A program made the position numbers and the translations under genes. This document shows, one piece after another, positions 58,501-64,000 of a stretch of DNA of 64,000 nt. The notes under the pieces were generated by a model. The model was not told the DNA's origin. It worked only from the letters and a program-made list of their open reading frames with translations, and searched no databases. Position 1 is the first letter of the stretch; every line of letters begins with the position of its first letter. Source of the DNA: PALSA-607 sp963737705 (GTDB taxonomy: Bacteria > Actinomycetota > Actinomycetes > Acidothermales > Acidothermaceae); contig CAVTTP010000003.1 in assembly GCA_963737705.1 (NCBI GenBank), positions 248,001-312,000 of the forward strand, written 5' to 3'.

Positions 58501-60391
58501 TCGGGCGACGTGTTCGGCAACGGCATGCTGCTTTCGCGACACATCCGGTTGCTTGCAGCATTCGATCACCGGCACATCTTCGTCGATCCGAATCCCGATG
58601 CTGATAGCTCCTTCGCCGAACGCCAGCGACTCTTCGAGCTGGCAGGAAGTTCGTGGGCTGACTACGACAGGCAACTCATTTCCGCGGGGGGAGGGGTGTG
58701 GCCGCGCTCCGCGAAATCCATACCTGTCTCACCGGAGATGGCCGCCGCCTTGGGAATCAATGCTGGAGCGCTGGCACCCAATGACCTGATGCGCGCGATC
58801 CTGCGCGCGCCTGCGGATCTCTTATGGAACGGCGGGATCGGGACGTACGTCAAGGCGGAGACGGAGAGTCAGGCCGACGTCGGTGACAGGGCCAACGACG
58901 CGATCCGCATCGATGGCGTGGAGCTGCGCTGCCGTGTTGTCGGCGAGGGTGGCAATTTCAGGCTTCACCCAACTCGGGCGGCTCGAGTTCGCCCTTGCCG
59001 GTGGCCACATCAACACAGACGCCATCGACAACTCGGCCGGTGTCGACACCTCCGACCACGAGGTGAACATCAAGATTCTGCTCGACGTCGCTGCACGTGC
59101 GGGCGAGCTCGATGCAGCAGAACGCGGCCCACTGCTTGTCAGCATGACCGACGAGGTCGGCAGCTTGGTACTGCGCGACAACTATTCGCAGAACCTTGCG
59201 CTGTCGTGCGGGCAGATGCAGGCGCCCGCGATGCTGCATGTGCATGCGGGATACATCGACTGGCTGGAAAAGACCGGGCACATCGTCAGAGACCTTGAAC
59301 ACTTGCCCGACTCCAAGGCGATCGTTGCGCGGCGGGCAGCGGGTCTCGGGCTCACGCGTCCCGAACTGGCGTTGTTGCTCGCGTACGCGAAGATCACGGC
59401 GACGCAGAGCCTCGTGGCGTCCGACCTGCCTGACGAGAGCTTCGCGCAGCAGGCTCTCGTCGACTACTTCCCGAGCGCGCTACGGCAGCGCTTCGCCGCG
59501 ACGATGACACAGCATCCGTTGCGCCGCGAAATCATCGCGACCCAGATCTCGAACGAGCTGGTGAATCTCTCGGGCAGCACGTTCTTGTTCCGCGTCGTGG
59601 GGGAGACAGCGGCGTCGGTTGCGGACATCACACGTGCGCACATGGCAACCCGTCGGGCGTTTCGGGTCGACGAGCTGTGGCGCGCGATCGAAGCGTTAGA
59701 CGACGTCGTAGCGAGCGATGTGCAGACCGGCTTGCTGCTCGGCGTCCGGCAACTGCTTGATCGTGCGACGCGATGGTTCCTGACCAATCGCCGGCCGCCG
59801 ATCGACGTCCCGGAAACGGTCAATCAACTGAGCTGGGGCATCGCGACTGTGCTCGACGGATTGTCGGAGAACCTGCGCGGTGATGACGCCGAGAACCTGA
59901 CCGCGGCACGTGACCGTCTCATCGAGGCAGGTGTACCTGACGACGTCGCCTCGCGCGCAATGATCCTGACCGAAGGCCTCTCGGCGCTCGCCGTTGTCGA
60001 CATCGCGTTGCAGACGAAGCTGGACGTCGAGGAGGTGGCCGCCGTTCACTTCGCACTCGCCGATGTGCTCGGCCTGTCGCGCCTCGGAACCCTCATCGGT
60101 GCATTGCCTCGCGACAGTCGTTGGCACACGCTGGCGAGGGCTGCCGCTCGCGACGATCTCGAGGCCGCGCATGCGGAGCTGACAACGGACGTGCTGCTCT
60201 CGACGCCGTCGACGATGTCGGCCGATGCGCGGATCGCGGCGTGGCAGCAAGTGAACGAGGCAGCTCTCGCGCGGGCGACTGCGTTCGTCGACGACATCAG
60301 TGCAAGTGACGGTGCGGATCTCGCGACGCTGTCCGTGGCGCTGCGTGAAGTGCGCGCACTCGCACGCGCTGCCGCGTTGCCCCGCGGTTAG
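55567..60391 (+). CDS. Large NAD-specific glutamate dehydrogenase (GdhB type), interrupted by a +1 frameshift
   Basis: The 180-kDa class of NAD-glutamate dehydrogenase, which deaminates glutamate to 2-oxoglutarate. The N-terminal ACT-like region (VTDDMPFLVDSV) and catalytic core (RGGIRYSDRREDFRTEVLGL, VPVGSKGGF, WNGGIGTYVK) are read in the first frame. At VVGEGGN the frame breaks at about 58960; homology resumes one base later as GFTQLGRLEFALAGG, then NTDAIDNSAGVDTSDHEVN, and runs to 60391. Removing one base restores about 1,607 residues, full length for the family. Without correction translation would stop at 59298. Coupled to pruA, giving a P5C-glutamate-2-oxoglutarate catabolic pair. Confidence 0.93.
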
Positions 60392-60720
60392 TGCGTTAGC
60401 GGTCGCCGCGTGGCCGCTAACCCGGTACCCGACAACGAACGCGACGGCCACGCTTGCGAACGATGCGGGCACCAGGACGCGGTGGACCACACGCTTCTTT
60501 TGTGACGCAACCTGTCCGGTGAGGCCAGCGTCCTTACGATATGGAGGTCCGTCGTTGGATCGCGGCTGCTGGCTTTGAAGCCAGTGCCGTCCAAGGTCCT
60601 GAACTCAAGGCCTGCGTAGCGCAGCGTTCGGCCGGACTTCGAAAACGTCACACGCCCGATACGGGCCGGCCCACTAAGGCCATCTGTCTTGTTCTCGATG
60701 TACATGATGCGAGATCGCAC
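60388..60720 (-). pseudogene. Small conserved protein with a derailed C-terminus
   Basis: Residues 1-50 (RSRIMYIENKTDGLSGPARIGRVTFSKSGRTL...) match a small actinobacterial protein that I remember as normally continuing with an FKANYFD-like acidic stretch and a SGP region. Here the match ends at GTGFKAS and the remainder is Arg/Ser/Trp-rich, with no recognisable continuation in the other two frames. It therefore looks truncated by a deletion or rearrangement, and its frame runs on through the terminator into the dehydrogenase stop. Family recall is from memory. Confidence 0.55.
60395..60421 (+). terminator. Hairpin terminator after the glutamate dehydrogenase gene
   Basis: Perfect 8-bp stem GTTAGCGG / CCGCTAAC with an 11-base GC-rich loop, 4 bases after the stop codon. 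Confidence 0.65.
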
Positions 60721-60819
60721 CCCGCTAGCCTACCCACGCTCCGACGTACCGCTCAGCGGCAGATGCGCGCGTTAGCTGAACGTGGTCGGCGCGCATGTGG
60801 ATGGTTGCCATGCTGCGGC

Positions 60820-61200
60820 TTAGATGTGCGGAGGAGAGAGCGTCGCGCCGATTTGCGTCGCGATACCGAGCCAATCGTTGACCAGCCAGAAGTCGGTGAC
60901 GCGGCCTTCGACATCAACGTCGAGCGCGATGATGCCCCGGACGTCGAATGCGCGTCCCGTGGGGCCGATGCCCCGCCACTCGCCACGGTGGGTTCCGGTT
61001 ATGTGCCCCCAAGCGACAGCCTTGTGTGCGTCGGTAACGGTCCACTCGGCGTCGATGTGCACATCAGGAAACGCCGTCAACATTCGACGGTGGGACTCGT
61101 GAAATCGCTCGTTGTCCGGAGCCAACGCAGCGATAGCGTCCAGGTCGTGGCCGTTCAGCGCGCTCAGCAACGCGTTGAGCGTTACCTCGGGACCGTTCAT
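60820..61200 (-). CDS. SnoaL-like / ester cyclase family protein
   Basis: 126 residues, the cone-shaped NTF2-like fold: LLSALNGHDLDAIAALAPDN, AFPDVHIDAEWTVTDAHKAVAWGHITGTHRGEW and VEGRVTDFWLVNDWLGI are the usual landmarks. Members act as small-molecule cyclases, hydroxylases or isomerases; none can be assigned. The gene stands alone. GGAGGTGGA lies just upstream of the ATG. Confidence 0.88.
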   Translation of the reverse strand: MNGPEVTLNALLSALNGHDLDAIAALAPDNERFHESHRRMLTAFPDVHIDAEWTVTDAHKAVAWGHITGTHRGEWRGIGPTGRAFDVRGIIALDVDVEGRVTDFWLVNDWLGIATQIGATLSPPHI

Positions 61201-61317
61201 TCCACCTCCACAGCTGTGCGAGTGATGGTCCCAGGTGCCCTACGAGGAGATCAACCCACCGGTGCTTACACGGGCCGAACCAGGGCGAGCTCATCGACAA
61301 GTGCGCCGTCGCGGCAG

Positions 61318-61420
61318 GCCGGAACGCGCGTCACGCGTCACGTGAATGCGGTTCGGAGGTCCGCCCGGGGCACGACCGAAACGCGCGTCATCGCGGCATG
61401 TGAGTGCATTCTCATGCTCG
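61318..61420. repeat. Short dispersed repeat, copies A and D
   Basis: In the gene-poor 61201-61482 stretch, ACGCGCGTCATCGCGGCA (61379-61396) is followed by TGTGAGTGCATTCTC. A decayed relative lies at 61318-61350. Related pieces recur near 62597 and 63382. Confidence 0.45.
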
Positions 61421-61482
61421 CGTGACCCGCCGGCCGCCTGAACTCTCGACGATGGGACATGCGTTCCACTTGTCGCTTGCAC

Positions 61483-61815
61483 CTAATCGAGTCGCGCGAG
61501 GTGGAGGAGATCCGTGATCTCTTCCAGCTTCGCCAGGGGAAGCGCGCCCGCTGGTTCGAGCAGATCTGAACGGGACAGCGTGATCAGCCAGCTGCACGGG
61601 ACGAAGTCTGGACGCGGAAGCGCGACGCGCACGACGCCTTCGAAAGGCAGTCCTTCGACGTTGCCTACGGCGACCTCCGACGCGACGCCGGCGATGTCGG
61701 TCGAGGCGGGAGCGACCACACATATTGCCTGAAACCCCGAGGGTTCCTCATTAGAGAGCAGCAGAACCGGGCGCCGCCCATCGAAATCAACCCACCAGAC
61801 TTCACCGCGCTGCAT
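61483..61815 (-). CDS. MazF/PemK-like protein, solitary
   Basis: 110 residues. QRGEVWWVDFDGRRPVLLLS is the MazF N-terminal barrel with a shortened first loop; VVRVALPRP and the closing LAKLEEITDLLHL complete the fold. Classical MazF is an mRNA interferase. The start is the ATG at 61815, five bases after AGGAGG; the longer frame lacks homology. No antitoxin-sized gene lies immediately upstream, so toxicity is doubtful. Confidence 0.85.
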   Translation of the reverse strand: MQRGEVWWVDFDGRRPVLLLSNEEPSGFQAICVVAPASTDIAGVASEVAVGNVEGLPFEGVVRVALPRPDFVPCSWLITLSRSDLLEPAGALPLAKLEEITDLLHLARLD

Positions 61816-61999
61816 AAGTCCTCCTGGCGTGGGCGGCGGGCGGTCACGTGCGTCGCCATCTGAGGCCCATGTGTGCGGCATCGACCCTACGCGCTGCTGC
61901 CCCGGACGTCACCGGCGCGATGCCGGCTGGTGAACCTGAGATAGGTAACATCGCGGCCATAAGAGTGTGGTTCCTTGATCGGCGCCTACGGAGCGATCG

Positions 62000-62485
62000 T
62001 CACGAAAACGCGTCGGTTAGAACGTTGAATGTGTGGCGGCGACCGTGCGCATCCTTCAGCGTTACCTCAGGGCCGATCACTTGCGTGATGGTCAGAGCGC
62101 CGGTGCCGATCTCCGTCACGATCTGCGGCGGCGCAAATGGCGACTCGGAGGCATGTGACTCGTCGCTGATCACGATGATCATCCCTTCGGTGGGATCGGA
62201 GGGTGACGCGCCGGTGTAGACGCCCTCGTAGCTACTGTCGGCGACCGGGACATAGTCGGTGGACACAGTCATCTGTTCGCCAGGAAAGGGAAGCGGGAGG
62301 CCAGGTCTCGCGATGTCAGCGGCCGTGCGAATGCCGTTATCGAAGGATCCAGGCGCAGCGGACGGCGAGGCAATGAGACCAGACGGCGCAGCGGACGAGT
62401 TCGCCTGCCCTGCGGCGTCATTACGACTTGTGCATGCGGCGAGGAGGAGCAGCAGGCCCGCGAGCCCGATGACAACCTTGCTCAC
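62000..62485 (-). CDS. Putative lipoprotein
   Basis: 161 residues. Signal peptide VVIGLAGLLLLLAAC with lipobox LAAC (Cys 18), a Ser/Ala/Pro-rich spacer and a small beta-rich domain ending TLKDAHGRRHTFNVLT. No family recognised. It lies upstream of the MazF-like gene on the same strand but 184 bases away, so co-transcription is uncertain. Confidence 0.75.
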   Translation of the reverse strand: MSKVVIGLAGLLLLLAACTSRNDAAGQANSSAAPSGLIASPSAAPGSFDNGIRTAADIARPGLPLPFPGEQMTVSTDYVPVADSSYEGVYTGASPSDPTEGMIIVISDESHASESPFAPPQIVTEIGTGALTITQVIGPEVTLKDAHGRRHTFNVLTDAFS

Positions 62486-62589
62486 ACGACACCTCCGCGT
62501 ACCCGGACGCTACATGTCCTGGATCGGTTGCATCTAGCCAACGAGCGGCGGCATCCCGGAGCGTCCGCACCATAGAACGCGCGGTCCAA

Positions 62590-62630
62590 CGACCGTAATC
62601 GCGGCATTTGAGTGCGATTCTCGGGGCCGG
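62590..62630. repeat. Short dispersed repeat, copy B
   Basis: ATCGCGGCATTTGAGTGC followed by GATTCTC; differs from copy A by one substitution and one inserted base over about 24 bases. It lies in the 235-base gap upstream of the next gene, which otherwise shows nothing clear. Confidence 0.45.
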
Positions 62631-62720
62631 CTCCGCGGACGGGGTTTGGGCTGCCGTCAAGCATTTCTCGCGTCGGACCGATGGGAGAGAGGGATATGCG
62701 TTCGAGGGCCGGGTGAGCAG

Positions 62721-63317
62721 GTGCGACGGGTCGCAAGACGGCTCCGCCAGTCGACGTCGTTCGGGTCGGCGCGCCGCGCGTCTTTGGTACTTCGCTGTGT
62801 CTGCGGCGTGTTCGTGTTGTTCGGCGCCGCGAGTTGTGCCGTCAGCCCGTCCTACGCGGATCTGGCTCGACTCGGACGGGGTGTTCCGAGACCGGCAAGC
62901 ACCGTGTTCGTCAGCGCGAACTCTTTCACCAACGACTCCGTCGGTCGTTCAACCAAGGAAGTCAACCTCACCTACTCCAACAAGACCCTCACCTGCGCGC
63001 AGCTGCATTCAGCCTGGATCGCCGCCCTGCAGCGCGCCCACCGCAGCTTCGACCCGTCACCACCCGGAGATTCGCAGATCTACCTCAAGGGCCGTGCGGT
63101 CTTCATCAGCGTCGACCTCGGCGATTGCGCACGGCCTCAAGTCGACACATCCGAAAAGCAAAGCCTGGTTCCCGCGTACCTTCTGTACGCGCATCCGCTC
63201 TGGACGCTGGCCAGTCTGATCGCCGTCGTCGCGTGCATAGCCTCGTTCACGCTATGGCTCGTGCGGTCCCGCAAAGCGCGTACCCGAACCCAGTATCGGG
63301 CGACCACCTCGGTCTAA
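62721..63317 (+). CDS. Hypothetical membrane-anchored protein
   Basis: About 198 residues from a GTG at 62721 (start uncertain). A basic N-terminus and a hydrophobic signal segment end near GAASCAV, a weak lipobox. The extracytoplasmic region contains FVSANSFTNDSVGRSTKEVNL and two cysteines (LTCAQ, GDCAR). A C-terminal membrane helix (WTLASLIAVVACIASFTLWLV) and a basic tail close it. No family recognised. Confidence 0.6.
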   Translation: MRRVARRLRQSTSFGSARRASLVLRCVCGVFVLFGAASCAVSPSYADLARLGRGVPRPASTVFVSANSFTNDSVGRSTKEVNLTYSNKTLTCAQLHSAWIAALQRAHRSFDPSPPGDSQIYLKGRAVFISVDLGDCARPQVDTSEKQSLVPAYLLYAHPLWTLASLIAVVACIASFTLWLVRSRKARTRTQYRATTSV

Positions 63318-63381
63318 GTCGTCGTGGCAGCGCATCGAGACGACTTGAGCCGCCGGTTCCAACTACCGGATCTCGGCAAGA

Positions 63382-63399
63382 TCACGCGCGTCATCGCGG
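63382..63399. repeat. Short dispersed repeat, copy C
   Basis: Exact 18-base copy of ACGCGCGTCATCGCGGCA, 2 kb from copy A, in the gap between two hypothetical genes. Confidence 0.5.
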
Positions 63400-63414
63400 C
63401 AAGAGCGGACGGTT

Positions 63415-63678
63415 CTACGGTGCGGCGATCGGCTCGTAGAAGCACCACACGCCGCTGGATAACTCACCTGCCGCGAAGCGCCTCGGGCCGTGATCCGTAT
63501 CGATGCCCCAGATGCCGAGAACGTGTATCTGTGACGGGTACGACGGGTGCGGTACATCGATGGCGTCGCCCGTCGATTGCCACTTGTAGCTCCACGGGTC
63601 GACGCCGCTGACAGTCACCGCCGAGCCGCCGAAGACAACGCCTACGAGCCGCCAACCGCGCAGGTCTGAGCAGGGCAC
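63415..63678 (-). CDS. Small hypothetical protein
   Basis: 87 residues. Composition (Trp, Tyr, Gly, hydrophobic beta pattern such as LRGWRLVGVVFGGSAVTVSGVDPW) looks like a real small globular protein rather than a shadow, and no better frame competes. No family, signal peptide or metal site seen. Confidence 0.5.
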   Translation of the reverse strand: MPCSDLRGWRLVGVVFGGSAVTVSGVDPWSYKWQSTGDAIDVPHPSYPSQIHVLGIWGIDTDHGPRRFAAGELSSGVWCFYEPIAAP

Positions 63679-63816
63679 CGACCGATCATCGCAGCTCGCT
63701 GAACGCGCCGCTCTGCGGCATGAGGGTGCGTTTTTGGCGGCGAAGGACCGCCCATCCGGGGATCGTAGTGAGCCGTGGGTTCGACACGGCAGCGCCGACG
63801 TTGGGTGCCAGGCTCG

Positions 63817-64000
63817 TCAAAGGTTCGGCAGTTCCTCAGATGCGAGCGCCGCCTGAACCGATGAGATCCAGTCGTCCCAGGTCGCGGGATCGTTCGTCTC
63901 TCGTAGTTCGCCTGCCCTGTTTCTGCTCATCATCGAATAGAGCATCAACACGAACGGCTCAATCGGCTCGCGGCGGTAGTACTGATGGATGAAGTGGAAG
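63817..64000 (-). CDS. C-terminal part of a hypothetical protein, cut by the window edge
   Basis: The frame is open from the right edge to a TGA at 63819-63817; about 60 residues are visible, including FIHQYYRREPIEPF and WDDWISSVQAALASEEL. A soluble helical end of an unknown protein. Its start lies beyond the window. Confidence 0.55.
   Translation of the reverse strand, partial: FHFIHQYYRREPIEPFVLMLYSMMSRNRAGELRETNDPATWDDWISSVQAALASEELPNL

Noticed and set aside
58951..58971. Programmed +1 frameshift in the dehydrogenase gene
   Set aside because: No slippery codon, internal stop or Shine-Dalgarno-like stimulator at the site; an indel is the simpler reading.
61816..61999. Antitoxin gene for the MazF-like protein
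   Set aside because: The minus strand here has no open frame with a ribosome-binding site and antitoxin-like features.

Overview
The window is chromosomal DNA from a high-GC Actinomycetota. Evidence: GC-rich codons with frequent GTG/TTG starts, genes for coenzyme F420 (fbiA/fbiB) beside a WhiB regulator, MtrA-MtrB-LpqB, DUF3499, DUF5719, Rv3235-family, DUF6912 and 13E12 (DUF222/HNH) proteins, and a long-form Hpf. Gene order matches the conserved actinobacterial blocks whiB2-fbiA-fbiB, manB-sahH, mtrAB-lpqB and comF-hpf-secA. The species cannot be fixed; nothing requires a plasmid or phage, and I see no rRNA, tRNA or CRISPR array.

Layout. (1) 1-2.7 kb: fbiB (runs off the left edge) and fbiA, divergent from whiB2. 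(2) 2.8-15.0 kb: envelope/mannose block: membrane GT2 glycosyltransferase, DUF5719, a degenerate metallopeptidase-like protein, DUF3499, a zinc-ribbon protein, DinB-like protein, phosphomannomutase, Trm112-like protein, SIS protein, CDF transporter and sahH. (3) 15.1-21.1 kb: a YVTN propeller/membrane fusion, TPR-like protein, epimerase, mycothiol-isomerase-like protein and a 13E12 HNH gene. (4) 21.1-28.8 kb: the RDD / SpoIIM / DUF58 / MoxR / DUF4350 / DUF4129 / membrane-protein cluster, five genes of which are chained by 4-bp overlaps. (5) 29.0-36.1 kb: mtrA-mtrB-lpqB, comF, a 412-bp non-coding region with strong RNA-structure signals, hpf and an orphan response regulator. (6) 36-39.5 kb: AraC regulator, RibD-like reductase, DUF998 and a YcaQ-type protein. 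(7) 39.7-49.5 kb: secA, Rv3235-family and LysM proteins, an Sm-like hypothetical, a kelch/CWB2 surface protein, a BldC-like HTH protein, and a SAF/CpaE-like pair. (8) 49.5-53.2 kb: a two-component locus with one intact kinase, one catalytically degenerate kinase, a stand-alone sensor and a divergent regulator. (9) 53.2-60.4 kb: DUF6912, then pruA translationally coupled to a giant NAD-glutamate dehydrogenase (P5C to glutamate to 2-oxoglutarate). (10) 60.4-64 kb: loosely packed accessory end with small orphan genes, a solitary MazF-like protein and short dispersed repeats.

Three otherwise intact genes (RDD protein, PQYG-rich membrane protein, glutamate dehydrogenase) each carry what looks like one extra base. 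This is either an assembly signature or genuine indels. Short tandem arrays (units 12-24 bp) are strikingly common, several at gene ends or in a promoter. The most interesting candidate is the structured region upstream of hpf, in the position expected for a raiA-motif RNA.
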